Below the pieces are notes generated by a model, which was given only the letters and a program-made list of their open reading frames with translations, ran no database searches and was not told the DNA's origin. A program made the translations under genes and the position numbers. A stretch of DNA of 40,030 bases, taken from positions 1-40,030 of the forward strand of contig QIGB01000025.1 of assembly GCA_003228815.1 (NCBI GenBank), written 5' to 3'. Of this stretch, positions 8,909 through 16,737 are shown piece after piece; positions within the stretch are counted from its first letter, which is position 1, and each line of letters opens with the position of its first letter. The stretch comes from Chlamydiota bacterium (GTDB taxonomy: Bacteria; Chlamydiota; Chlamydiia; Chlamydiales; Rhabdochlamydiaceae).

Positions 8909-10685
8909 TAATTTAGCTGAAGAAATTCTTTCTTGCGTATTGCTCAATAAATGTGAGCCCCCAAAACTGACTTGGTCGCAATCTCCTGAGGACCCTCTGA
9001 GGCTGAGGGTTTCACTTGTTTGTCTCTATCGAAAAGGGGCCGCAAAATTCTTCTATGATATGGTGGCTCGGTGGCTGATTCCGGGAAAGCAGCTCGAGGT
9101 GTCTTTGCATTTTGCAACCTATTACAAGGGCTATACTGTGAGTGAAATTGTGCTATTGCTCGAAAATGCGAAAGATATTGCCTGGGCAAAACACAATGCC
9201 CCTTTCCTTGAGAAGGAGATTCTCATGGGGGTTCATTCGATTTATCATGCGAAAAAAATTCTCGAACTTCGGGGACTCTCTCTCGATGAAAAAACGGTCC
9301 TCGTGCAGGAAAAAATTGCAGCGATGGTCCGTCGTTTCCCAAGAGCTTTCGACTACGATATTTTTGGTGAAATGCAACATCTTTTTCTCACATCAAAAGA
9401 GGATTTTAAAGCGATCAGAGGGCCGTCAGAAATTGGGCGTATTGTATTTACGCTTTATCTTTTTCGCATCAATTTGGAAAAGAAAATGGCCAAAAATCCA
9501 TCAAAGAGACACGTTTGCTTAAGGTTAAAGAAGACTCTTTTGCATACTCCCTTTGGTTTGAAAGAGGTCCTTTCAATTTTTGTGGGGCTCAATTTTTTGA
9601 AAGAACATGAGTTGTTTGAAGAGAGGCATTTTCTTTCTGCGGTGTCTCAATTTATCCCAGGAATTCAGAGTATCCCGGGTTCTTTCTTTGCTCTCGAAGA
9701 TGAAAAGCACCAACGCTTTTATTTGGATGTGGAAAAGCCAACGCAACGTCCATTTTCGTCGTGTGAGATCAAAGAGCTTGAAAAAGGGCTAAAGGTAAAA
9801 ATTCGTGCCCGTGTAGAGCAGCTTGTCCCTCCCGTTTTCATGCCGCGAAATGAAGAGGAGGTCATGAGGGGAATTCTTACTCTCTCTCATCAACTGAAGT
9901 ATTTGCGCGATCTTCCACAAATGATGATTTCTTTTGATGAGCAAACAGATACAGAACTTTGTTTTACCGTGATTCTTGTCCGTATCCTTCATCCGGACAG
10001 TCTCCCCATAAAAGAGCTTCTGGGAAGTGGGAAGCTTAGTGATAGTATTTCAATTGATCGGATAAAAGTTGTGGGGATGCTCAGGAGAAAACATCCTAAA
10101 GAGGCGACGGTGATGCGGATCCGTCTTCCCAGCGCGACTTTTCTTAGGGAAAATTTTTCTGTTGATCTCTTGCAAGCCCGTTTAGAGCTTGTGAAAGAAA
10201 TGAAAAGTGCCTTTGGAGAAGTGCGTGATTACAATGGGGGAATGATTGCCAAGCAAAGTGAAAATTTCAAAGCTCTGAAAAAAGAACTGAGAAAAGATGC
10301 AGAAAAGCATGCTTTACTCTTGCAAAATTTTTTCCATGCAATTTTTCCCGTTGCTCTTAGCACGACGCTTGATCCGAAGCTTTTGAAAATCCTCTTTCAA
10401 ATGCTTGTCGATATGATGCAGTCATCGAAGGAAACGGTCTTATTAAAATCAAAACAGGCGAGTGATTACCTCTTTGTGATGACGAAATTTGGTGAGCTTT
10501 CCATTAAGCAAAAAGTGTGGAGTCGGATTGAGTCTTTGCAAATTCCTTCAAATGAGCTTCTCACGATTCAGATGCAGGTTTTTGATTCTTTTTATTTGGG
10601 TTTTCTCTATCTCAATCCCGCAAGAGATAAACAAAAAACTTTTTTAGAAACGATTCCAGAGAGTCTGGCAGTTCCCTTTTCTTAA
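8901..10685 (+). CDS. Hypothetical protein coupled to lysC, 594 aa
   Basis: I do not recognise this protein. The ATG at 8901 overlaps the lysC stop by 8 nt and has a TGAGGT ribosome binding site (8890-8895) at correct spacing. An upstream in-frame start at 8856 would add 15 residues but overlaps lysC more and has no site. The product is soluble-looking, rich in Lys, Leu and Phe, with no signal peptide, membrane helix or known catalytic motif that I can see. Many predicted helices occur, and a Lys-rich coiled segment lies near residues 460-490. The tight coupling to lysC suggests co-expression, not necessarily related function. It is probably a family restricted to Chlamydiota. Confidence 0.75.
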   Translation: MYDNLAEEILSCVLLNKCEPPKLTWSQSPEDPLRLRVSLVCLYRKGAAKFFYDMVARWLIPGKQLEVSLHFATYYKGYTVSEIVLLLENAKDIAWAKHNAPFLEKEILMGVHSIYHAKKILELRGLSLDEKTVLVQEKIAAMVRRFPRAFDYDIFGEMQHLFLTSKEDFKAIRGPSEIGRIVFTLYLFRINLEKKMAKNPSKRHVCLRLKKTLLHTPFGLKEVLSIFVGLNFLKEHELFEERHFLSAVSQFIPGIQSIPGSFFALEDEKHQRFYLDVEKPTQRPFSSCEIKELEKGLKVKIRARVEQLVPPVFMPRNEEEVMRGILTLSHQLKYLRDLPQMMISFDEQTDTELCFTVILVRILHPDSLPIKELLGSGKLSDSISIDRIKVVGMLRRKHPKEATVMRIRLPSATFLRENFSVDLLQARLELVKEMKSAFGEVRDYNGGMIAKQSENFKALKKELRKDAEKHALLLQNFFHAIFPVALSTTLDPKLLKILFQMLVDMMQSSKETVLLKSKQASDYLFVMTKFGELSIKQKVWSRIESLQIPSNELLTIQMQVFDSFYLGFLYLNPARDKQKTFLETIPESLAVPFS

Positions 10686-10717
10686 GAAACTCGGTCCTTC
10701 GGGACAGGGTTTGCAGT

Positions 10718-11740
10718 TTATCCCTCTGTATTCGTTGTTTTTCTCACTAATACTTCCCGATCCTTCAATTGAAACTGTTGATTTGATGCATTAGTAAGAG
10801 CCTTAGTTTGGTTAACTCTTTTGCATCCTACAAATGAAATTTCTTCTAATTGATCGGGGGCGTTATTTATTAAGTAGATAATGGCTTCAGTTGTTATATT
10901 ATCATTGTGAGCAAGAGAAAGCTTGCGAACGGTTAAATTTTCCTTTAAAGCATCTGCTAAGAACCAAATTCCTGCATTTGTGATAAGACTATTCCATTCC
11001 AAACGTAACACTTCAATTGTAGTATTGGATTTTAATTGTTCAGCAATCGATCGCATGCCATCATTACTTAGATGGCAACGATATAAAGAAAAGGTTTTTA
11101 CTCTGGGATTCCAATTCAAACAATTTCCCAAAAAGATACCCCCATCATCAAATGCGATCCCCCAGTCGGGAAATGGATTCCACCAGAAGTCGCCTTGTCG
11201 CTCCAAGGAAAATGTACCTTCGCAAGTAAGAAGTTTAACAAGGGCGTGTTTATACTGCTGTCTCTTTGTTTTATATTCAGGTATTTGCTTCAGTTTTTTT
11301 ATGTTATCAGCTATCTCGCGGCATCTGTTGCTTTCTGTCATTTGCCCTGAGGCAGAATAGATCATTCCAAGATAAGAATAATATTTAGGATCATTAGGCT
11401 TCAAGCATATTGCCTTTTTAAGATCTTGAATTGCTTTGGGAAACTCTTCTAAATCGTAATAACAAAGACCTCTTCTATTATATGCTTCTGGACTTATTAG
11501 AGAAGATCGAATCTGTCTTTCGTAATACCCTAGTGCCATTTCATAATGTTGTTTTCTTTGCTTTTCATCTTTTTCTTGTTTAGCGAGTGATTCATACAAA
11601 AACCCCAAATCGAAATAAGCATATTCATATCCAGAGGCTAATCCAACTCGAAAAAAATCTTCAGCTCTTCTGGGATCTGAATATATGCATATTATCCCGT
11701 AATTGGACATATCTTTCGGGATATAAATTCCTTTATTCAC
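10718..11740 (-). CDS. TPR and leucine-rich-repeat protein (probably the 3' part of a frameshifted gene)
   Basis: Residues about 20-150 read as tetratricopeptide-type helices (FFRVGLASGYEYAYFDLGFL, AYNRRGLCYYDLEEFPKAI, YYSYLGMIYSASGQ). Residues about 205-315 are ribonuclease-inhibitor-type leucine-rich repeats (TFSLYRCHLSNDGMRSIAEQL, VLRLEWNSLITNAGIWFLADAL, KLSLAHNDNITTEAIIYLI). Both are protein-interaction scaffolds common in host-directed proteins of amoeba-associated bacteria. The nominal start is a GTG with no ribosome binding site. The same frame stays open upstream to about 11846 and encodes plausible sequence (...IPTEEPNELLQL). A -1 shift at the A10 tract (11821-11830 region) would join it to the preceding gene, giving about 547 residues. 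I therefore think this is a continuation rather than an independent gene. Confidence 0.75.
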   Translation of the reverse strand: MNKGIYIPKDMSNYGIICIYSDPRRAEDFFRVGLASGYEYAYFDLGFLYESLAKQEKDEKQRKQHYEMALGYYERQIRSSLISPEAYNRRGLCYYDLEEFPKAIQDLKKAICLKPNDPKYYSYLGMIYSASGQMTESNRCREIADNIKKLKQIPEYKTKRQQYKHALVKLLTCEGTFSLERQGDFWWNPFPDWGIAFDDGGIFLGNCLNWNPRVKTFSLYRCHLSNDGMRSIAEQLKSNTTIEVLRLEWNSLITNAGIWFLADALKENLTVRKLSLAHNDNITTEAIIYLINNAPDQLEEISFVGCKRVNQTKALTNASNQQFQLKDREVLVRKTTNTEG

Positions 11741-11799
11741 AAGTTGCAGTAATTCGTTTGGTTCTTCAGTCGGTATTAGGGCTTGTTGATTATTCGGAT

Positions 11800-12360
11800 T
11801 TATTTTTTGAGAGGATCTTTTTTTTTTGAGGAATCGGGTTCCTTTTCAGATTTGGAAGTTTCAGTTACATACTTATTCCCTAAAACGGTATCACCTTTAC
11901 GGTTTTCTTCTTTAATTTTGGGTTTGTTTTCCGTTTTGTTAGTAGATCCGTCAAGAAAAAATTTTGCGCCAAAAAAGGTCCCTACAGATCCCCCAACGGC
12001 TGCTAGTACTGATAATTTTCCCTTGTTGTCTCTGATCGCTGCTGTTATATAATCAAACAATTTTGACCTATTTGAACCCTCAGCCGAGGATGGATTGGAG
12101 GAAAAAGTTCTAGAGAATTGTCTTGTGCTTGTCAATTGTCCCTGATACGCATGCCTACGACCCAGTGTTGAAATAGTTCTTATGAGTGGACTGCCGGATA
12201 GGACTGGTACAGGATATGCTGAAAAAGGGCGAAGGCCTAAGCCATTTGCAGCAAGTGCAGAAAGTGGTCTTAATGAAAGAACACTAAATCTCGATTGCAC
12301 TCCTCTTGATACTGCGAGAGGCAATTGATGTGTCAAGGAATGAATACTTGATAATGCCAT
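11800..12360 (-). CDS. Membrane protein with mitochondrial-presequence-like N-terminus, 186 aa
   Basis: I do not recognise this family. The first 93 residues contain no Asp or Glu and no Lys, but nine Arg (19, 24, 31, 44, 61, 68, 69, 80, 84), many Ser, Leu and Ala, and end with RQFSRTFSS at 80-88. That composition and the R-x-F-S-S ending are what a mitochondrial matrix-targeting presequence looks like. A hydrophobic, Gly-rich segment at about 116-136 could span a membrane, and the tail is strongly charged (Lys/Glu). The ATG has a strong AAGGAGTT ribosome binding site and starts 4 nt after the patatin stop. Near the 3' end, an A10 run lies where the open frame switches to the TPR-LRR frame. 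The short stop (TAA at 11800) may therefore be read only without slippage. Confidence 0.7.
   Translation of the reverse strand: MALSSIHSLTHQLPLAVSRGVQSRFSVLSLRPLSALAANGLGLRPFSAYPVPVLSGSPLIRTISTLGRRHAYQGQLTSTRQFSRTFSSNPSSAEGSNRSKLFDYITAAIRDNKGKLSVLAAVGGSVGTFFGAKFFLDGSTNKTENKPKIKEENRKGDTVLGNKYVTETSKSEKEPDSSKKKDPLKK
11818..11830 (-). other. A10 slippery tract joining two reading frames
   Basis: On the minus strand, the 186-aa frame reads TCA AAA AAA AAA GAT, which contains a classic A-AAA-AAA heptamer in the zero frame. Slipping back one base gives AAA AGA TCC and enters the TPR-LRR frame with no stop between them. Transcriptional slippage (adding one A), programmed -1 frameshifting, phase variation or a sequencing error would all give the same picture. 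Confidence 0.7.
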
Positions 12361-12364
12361 AATC

Positions 12365-13720
12365 TTAACTCCTTTGTTTTTCGATTAATTGATATATTCT
12401 CTCTAATTTTCTGCGATTTTCTAAAATTGCTCTTTTTGCAACTTTTTCCAGGTCTTCAATGGCAGTATCGTCACTTCTGTCTAGTTCAATATTTTCGGGC
12501 AAGTCGACTTGGATACGAATGTATTGTTTTTTGCCAAGTAAGGTCCTCATACATTCGTCTGTTTGAGAAGAAATGCCGCAGCTTGTTGCTTCGAAAATAT
12601 TTGCTGCCCAACGAAGAGCACCAAAATGCGTAGTAGGGGCTAAGGGTTTTGTAAATTGGCCAGTTCCAAGAGAAACACATACTATTTTTTCTATTGGTAT
12701 GCCTGATTTTAGGGCTTGGGATATCGCTGTCAGGGCTGGGTTGTTCATGCATACGCCACCATCAATATATTCATTCCCCTCAATGTTGAACGCTGGAAAA
12801 TAAGTCGGTGCTGCAGATGATGCACGAGCAGCTTCCCAAGCCATTACATTAGAACATCCACCTGTTTTTGCAAGAGCTTTGCTCCACAGGCTATGTCTCA
12901 TCTTAGAGGTGTTAAAGGTCGCAACAAAAACTTCTTGAGGAAGGAGTTCAGAGAGTCTAGTACTTCCAAATCGCTGTTTCAAAACAGCTTCAATTCCCAT
13001 TGCACTGAACTTTGGCTGGACCCATTGACGAATCGTCTCGTAATCTGAATGAAATTGATATGTTTTTGGATCTTTCATACTCTTTTTCGGGACTAAAACT
13101 TTAAGGGCGTTTGTATCGACTTCGAAATATTCGCCTTTCGCTTTCACTTCAATCACCTTTCCCCCCAAGAGGCCTCCGGAAAAAGTTGTCCCATCAAATT
13201 CAATGCTTGCTATTGGAACATTGGGTCGCTGACTGTTTGATAATGCAATCGGATGCTGAGCGGGTTTAGATCTTGGCAATATTGATCCTTCGGACTCAGT
13301 TTTTTGAAAGATTTGATCTCGGGACTTCTTTTCTAGATAAAATGCAAGAACTTGGGAAGCTGTATATCTAGGCGTTGATTTTTCTTCGCCTGGTAAGGAC
13401 AGTCCTAATCCTAATATTCCCCCAGTAGAAGTTCCAGCAATCATATCGAAACTTCTTGCAATGGGTCTTTTTGTTTTTCTTTCAATCTCCTCTAATATCT
13501 TGCCAGGAATAATCCCACGAATCCCTCCGCCATCTATAGACAAAATGAGACACCGATTTTGTAAGCTTTGTGAAGAAAATGATCTCATTTGAAATGCCCT
13601 TACAAAGGGAGGTACTTGAGCAAAAGGATCTCTTAATAAAGGCGTTCTTTGAGCAAATTGTGGCAAGGTTTTCACAAAATCGTGTCTGATCAAAGATCCC
13701 AAGGCAGTTGTTAGAGTCAT
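12365..13720 (-). CDS. Patatin-like phospholipase
   Basis: Patatin-type enzymes are Ser-Asp dyad acyl hydrolases acting on phospholipids; bacterial ones are often secreted toxins (the ExoU and VipD type). The oxyanion-hole motif DGGGIRG is at 63-69, the nucleophile motif GTSTG at 96-100 (Ser98), and the dyad Asp lies in EYIDGGVCMNNPA near residue 317. A conserved FDGTTFSGG-like segment lies between them. The first 52 residues are an extension with few acids and the run MRSFSS at 45-50, resembling a mitochondrial presequence end. An AAGGAA ribosome binding site supports the first ATG, although Met45 is a possible internal start. It has its own TTGACA promoter and leads the three-frame cluster ending in the TPR-LRR gene. 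Confidence 0.9.
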   Translation of the reverse strand: MTLTTALGSLIRHDFVKTLPQFAQRTPLLRDPFAQVPPFVRAFQMRSFSSQSLQNRCLILSIDGGGIRGIIPGKILEEIERKTKRPIARSFDMIAGTSTGGILGLGLSLPGEEKSTPRYTASQVLAFYLEKKSRDQIFQKTESEGSILPRSKPAQHPIALSNSQRPNVPIASIEFDGTTFSGGLLGGKVIEVKAKGEYFEVDTNALKVLVPKKSMKDPKTYQFHSDYETIRQWVQPKFSAMGIEAVLKQRFGSTRLSELLPQEVFVATFNTSKMRHSLWSKALAKTGGCSNVMAWEAARASSAAPTYFPAFNIEGNEYIDGGVCMNNPALTAISQALKSGIPIEKIVCVSLGTGQFTKPLAPTTHFGALRWAANIFEATSCGISSQTDECMRTLLGKKQYIRIQVDLPENIELDRSDDTAIEDLEKVAKRAILENRRKLERIYQLIEKQRS

Positions 13721-13760
13721 AAAATTATTTCCTTGATACCAAAAATTAATACATCACAAA

Positions 13761-13789
13761 AATCTATTTGAAAAGAGGGCTATTGTCAA
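13761..13789 (-). promoter_or_regulatory. Promoter of the patatin cluster
   Basis: TTGACA (13789-13784) and TAGATT (13766-13761) are spaced by 17 bp on the minus strand. A second TTGACA occurs just upstream as part of a direct TTGACAATA repeat. The predicted start is near 13754, about 34 nt before the ATG. Confidence 0.6.
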
Positions 13790-13860
13790 GGAATATTGTC
13801 AAATTTATTAGTGCAAAATAGAAGTGACCCATCTCCGAAAATTCGTTCCATCGGGTATGC

Positions 13861-13888
13861 TTGACTTTTGTTAAAAATCCGCCATACT
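13861..13888 (+). promoter_or_regulatory. Possible promoter of the rpe-accC cluster
   Basis: TTGACT (13861-13866) and CATACT (13883-13888) are 16 bp apart. The transcript would start around 13895, almost at the GTG taken as the rpe start (13897), giving a nearly leaderless message. If rpe really starts at the TTG at 13861, this match is fortuitous. Confidence 0.35.
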
Positions 13889-13896
13889 TAAGGGAC

Positions 13897-14562
13897 GTGA
13901 AAAAGAAACCAATCTTAATTGAACCCTCCTTATTATCTGGAGATTTTGGAAAGCTCGCCGATGAAGCCAAGCGGGTCGAGGACGCCGGCGCTGATGGCTT
14001 GCATATCGATGTGATGGATGGGCATTTTGTGCCGAATTTGACACTGGGGCCAAAAGCAGTTTCTGCTGTCAATCTGGTCACGGATCTCTTTTTGGATGTC
14101 CATGTCATGATCTACAATCCCTTCGACTATGTGGAGCGTTTTGTTGAGGCAGGTGCCGATCGGATCACATTCCATTTTGAAGCGACTGAAGATGTGGAAG
14201 AGACTCTCGATTATATTCGCAAATGCAACGTTGAGGCAGGGCTTGCTTTTTGCCCGGAGACTTCTCATGAGATGATTCCCAAATTCCTCGACAAGTGTGA
14301 TTTGATTTTGCTCATGACGGTGCACCCTGGATTTGGAGGACAATCTTTCATGCCGAAAGTGCTCGAAAAAATTGCCTTCACACAAGATGCTGCGAATCAC
14401 AGATCGACCGATGTGCATATTCAAGTCGACGGGGGAATCGACGATAAGACGGCGAAGGAGTGTGTGAAAGCGGGAGCCAATGTCCTTGTTTCCGGGACGT
14501 ATCTGTTTGGAGCCCCAGAAATGCGTCCCCGCATTGAAATTCTTCGAGGGCTTGGCTCATGA
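13897..14562 (+). CDS. rpe: Ribulose-phosphate 3-epimerase
   Basis: Rpe interconverts ribulose-5-phosphate and xylulose-5-phosphate in the pentose phosphate pathway. Xylulose-5-phosphate is the substrate of the phosphoketolase encoded further along this window. TIM-barrel hallmarks are present: IEPSLLSGDF, the metal-binding HIDVMDGHFVPN, DVHVMI, VHPGFGGQSF and the phosphate-binding QVDGGIDDKT...GANVLVSGTYLF. I place the start at the GTG at 13897, where homologues begin. An in-frame TTG at 13861 would add 12 residues but overlaps a promoter-like sequence. AGGGA lies only 2 nt before the GTG, so the start is not certain. The stop overlaps the next gene by ATGA. Confidence 0.93.
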   Translation: MKKKPILIEPSLLSGDFGKLADEAKRVEDAGADGLHIDVMDGHFVPNLTLGPKAVSAVNLVTDLFLDVHVMIYNPFDYVERFVEAGADRITFHFEATEDVEETLDYIRKCNVEAGLAFCPETSHEMIPKFLDKCDLILLMTVHPGFGGQSFMPKVLEKIAFTQDAANHRSTDVHIQVDGGIDDKTAKECVKAGANVLVSGTYLFGAPEMRPRIEILRGLGS

Positions 14563-15521
14563 AGCGGGTTGTGGTCATTGGAGGGGGGACTGGCAACTTT
14601 GCTGTTTTGCGTGGGCTAAAAAAATATCCTTTTGAGTTGAGTGCCATTGTCTCTATGGCTGATGATGGAGGCAGTACCGGTATTTTGCGCGATGAGTTGG
14701 GTGTTTTACCTCCCGGAGATGTTCGGCAATGTCTTGTCGCTCTTTCTAATTCGACGGGGCTCATGCGCAGTCTTGTGAATTATCGCTTTGAAAATGGGGG
14801 CCTTGGCGGACATAGTTTTGGCAACCTTCTCCTCTCAGCACTAGAAAAAGTGACGGGGAGTTTTGAAAAGGCTGTCGAAGAGATGGGGCGGATTCTTGTC
14901 ATCAAAGGAAAAGTCATTCCTGTGACGACCAACCAAGTTCGACTCAAGATGATCCTCAACAACCGGAAGGTCTTGGAGGGCGAAAAGGAAATCTATCTTT
15001 CTCAAGAAATCGATCAGGGTTATCGAAATATTTACCTCGAACCCTATCCAGATGCCAATCCTCGTGCGATTGAGGAAATCAAAAATGCCGACTATGTGAT
15101 TCTTGGACCAGGTGGGCTTCATACTTCACTCATTCCAAATCTTTTGGTCGAGGGTGTGAGTGATGCTCTCGTGGGGGCAAAGGGGAAAAAGATTTTTTCC
15201 GTCAATTTGATGAATCGAAAAGGACAGACGACCGGCTTTAAGGTCAGTGATTACTTAAGAGAAATTACTCGGTTTGTCGGAAAAGATATTTTCGATGCGA
15301 TTTTAGTGAATAATCAAAGTCCTCCTGAAGAGCTGTTGGATGTCTATGCAGAAGAAGGGACTCTTGTAGAAAATGATCTTGATGACTCCCGAGTTGTAGA
15401 GGCTCCTTTGCTAGGTGATCTGGAGGTGGGACCAAAAAAAGACCTCATCAAGCGGAACTTGATCCGTCATGACGCCGATAAACTTGCTATGGAGCTGGTG
15501 AAAATTGTTGATAATCTTTGA
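14559..15521 (+). CDS. yvcK: YvcK/CofD-like protein (GluP type)
   Basis: This belongs to the UPF0052/YvcK group of the CofD-like superfamily. In Bacillus and mycobacteria the group binds UDP-GlcNAc and affects carbon metabolism, cell-wall synthesis and cell shape. The 320 residues begin with the nucleotide-binding turn VVVIGGGTGNF (GGGTGN at 8-13). SMADDGGSTGILRDELG, LPPGDVRQCLVALS, GGHSFGNLLL and ILGPGGLHTSLIPNLLV follow, the usual family blocks in order. It is coupled to rpe by a 4-nt overlap and overlaps the next gene by 17 nt. I do not recall it inside the rpe-efp cluster of Chlamydia. A link to peptidoglycan precursor supply would be inference only. Confidence 0.9.
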   Translation: MKRVVVIGGGTGNFAVLRGLKKYPFELSAIVSMADDGGSTGILRDELGVLPPGDVRQCLVALSNSTGLMRSLVNYRFENGGLGGHSFGNLLLSALEKVTGSFEKAVEEMGRILVIKGKVIPVTTNQVRLKMILNNRKVLEGEKEIYLSQEIDQGYRNIYLEPYPDANPRAIEEIKNADYVILGPGGLHTSLIPNLLVEGVSDALVGAKGKKIFSVNLMNRKGQTTGFKVSDYLREITRFVGKDIFDAILVNNQSPPEELLDVYAEEGTLVENDLDDSRVVEAPLLGDLEVGPKKDLIKRNLIRHDADKLAMELVKIVDNL

Positions 15522-16170
15522 TCTCGATGACACTCTAATCGAAACATCAAAATGTCTGACCCCGTATTACTTAAAACTTGCTTTTGATTCTATGCGAAAA
15601 GCCGGTCTTGAAATAGAAGAGGATGTCTTCGATGAGCTTGTATCCATGAATCAAAATGCCCTTACTTCTCGTTTTGCTCTTAAAAAATTTTGGAGCAAAT
15701 ATTCCGATCAAATAAAAATTTATGATGCAGGTTTAGCCGTTATGAAAACGCCTCTTCCTGAGGATTTGCCCCTTGAAATTGTTCCTGGAGCAATAGAGGT
15801 CCTTGAGGAGTTGCAAGAGGCGCATACTTTGGCACTTGTGACACTGGGGAACCCCCATTTGCAAGGGGAAAAAATGAAAAAAGCTGGTATTCAACCAGCG
15901 CTATTTAGTAAACTAGTTATTGGCAAAGGACCGAGTAAAAAGTTGGATTACCAGACAATACTCACTGAGCTAAAATTTGATGCTCAAGAAGTTATCGTCT
16001 GCGGAGACAGAGTGCCAATTGATTTAACACCAGCAAAAGAGCTCGGCCTTTTTACAGTCCATTTTCGTCATGGACGAGGACTTTGCCACAATGAACCAAA
16101 GGCTGATGTGGATCTTTCGATTGATGCACTAAAACAGCTGCACGAGGTATTTGCACAGCATGAAATCTAA
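15505..16170 (+). CDS. HAD-superfamily hydrolase
   Basis: Haloacid-dehalogenase-type phosphatases use an Asp nucleophile to hydrolyse phosphate esters. Motif I is FDLDDTLIET with Asp6 and Asp8, motif II is in LALVTLGNP, and motif IV is VICGDRVPIDLTPAKELG. A helical cap lies between motifs I and II, as in subfamily I. The start codon is TTG (15505 or 15508) inside the 3' end of the yvcK-like gene, a 17-nt overlap, so expression probably depends on translational coupling. It overlaps efp at its end. Substrate cannot be assigned. Placement with rpe suggests a sugar phosphate, but that is inference. Confidence 0.85.
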   Translation: MLIIFDLDDTLIETSKCLTPYYLKLAFDSMRKAGLEIEEDVFDELVSMNQNALTSRFALKKFWSKYSDQIKIYDAGLAVMKTPLPEDLPLEIVPGAIEVLEELQEAHTLALVTLGNPHLQGEKMKKAGIQPALFSKLVIGKGPSKKLDYQTILTELKFDAQEVIVCGDRVPIDLTPAKELGLFTVHFRHGRGLCHNEPKADVDLSIDALKQLHEVFAQHEI

Positions 16171-16732
16171 AGCTCCCCTAACTAGCAACCAAATGACACC
16201 TGGGATCATGATCTCCCTTGATAAAAAGGTCTACCGCGTTGAATCAGCTGTCAAGGTGACGGTGGCAAAAGGGACTCCTTTCATCAAGACGAAGCTCAAA
16301 GATATGATGACCGATGAGCTCATCGAAAAGAATTTTAAAGAGGGTCAGGAGATCCAAGAAGTCTCTCTGGATGAACGTCAATTAGAATTCTTATATCTCG
16401 AAGGCAAAGATTATCTTTTCCTCGATATTGGTAAGTTGGAAAATATTTTGGTTTCTAAAAATATTATTGGGGACAAAGTCAACTTCATCAAAGAGGGGAT
16501 TATCGTCAAAGCGATGTTCTATGGAGATACGATTTTTTCGTTAGAGCTTCCTCAATTCCTCGAATTAATGATTGTTAAGACAGAAACAGATGAAGGTGTT
16601 GCGCAAATCGCCAATACGACGAAGGCCGCTTTTTTAGAGACTGGCGCAAAAATTGATGTGCCACTTTTCATTGAAACGGGAGATATCGTCAAAGTAGATA
16701 CTGCTTCCAGTGAATTCATTCAAAGGGTATAG
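16160..16732 (+). CDS. efp: Elongation factor P
   Basis: EF-P relieves ribosome stalling at polyproline stretches. Three beta-barrel domains are visible over 190 residues: a KOW-like N-domain (PGIMISLDKKVYRV...KTKLKD), an OB domain with the EF-P-like EFLYLEGKDYLFLD, and a C-terminal OB domain ending TGDIVKVDTASSEFIQRV. The loop that carries the modified Lys in E. coli (PGKG) reads VAKG here, keeping the Lys (residue 37) but losing Pro-Gly. The ATG at 16160 is preferred; a TTG at 16151 would add 3 residues. It overlaps the HAD gene by 11 nt and is followed by accB after 5 nt. Chlamydia has two EF-P paralogues, and this one matches the copy next to accB. Confidence 0.93.
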   Translation: MKSKAPLTSNQMTPGIMISLDKKVYRVESAVKVTVAKGTPFIKTKLKDMMTDELIEKNFKEGQEIQEVSLDERQLEFLYLEGKDYLFLDIGKLENILVSKNIIGDKVNFIKEGIIVKAMFYGDTIFSLELPQFLELMIVKTETDEGVAQIANTTKAAFLETGAKIDVPLFIETGDIVKVDTASSEFIQRV

Positions 16733-16737
16733 AGATC

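Noticed and set aside
10684-10712. Hairpin GTCC-TTCG-GGAC after the 8901-10685 gene as a terminator
   Set aside because: The stem is only 4 bp and no T tract follows on either strand.
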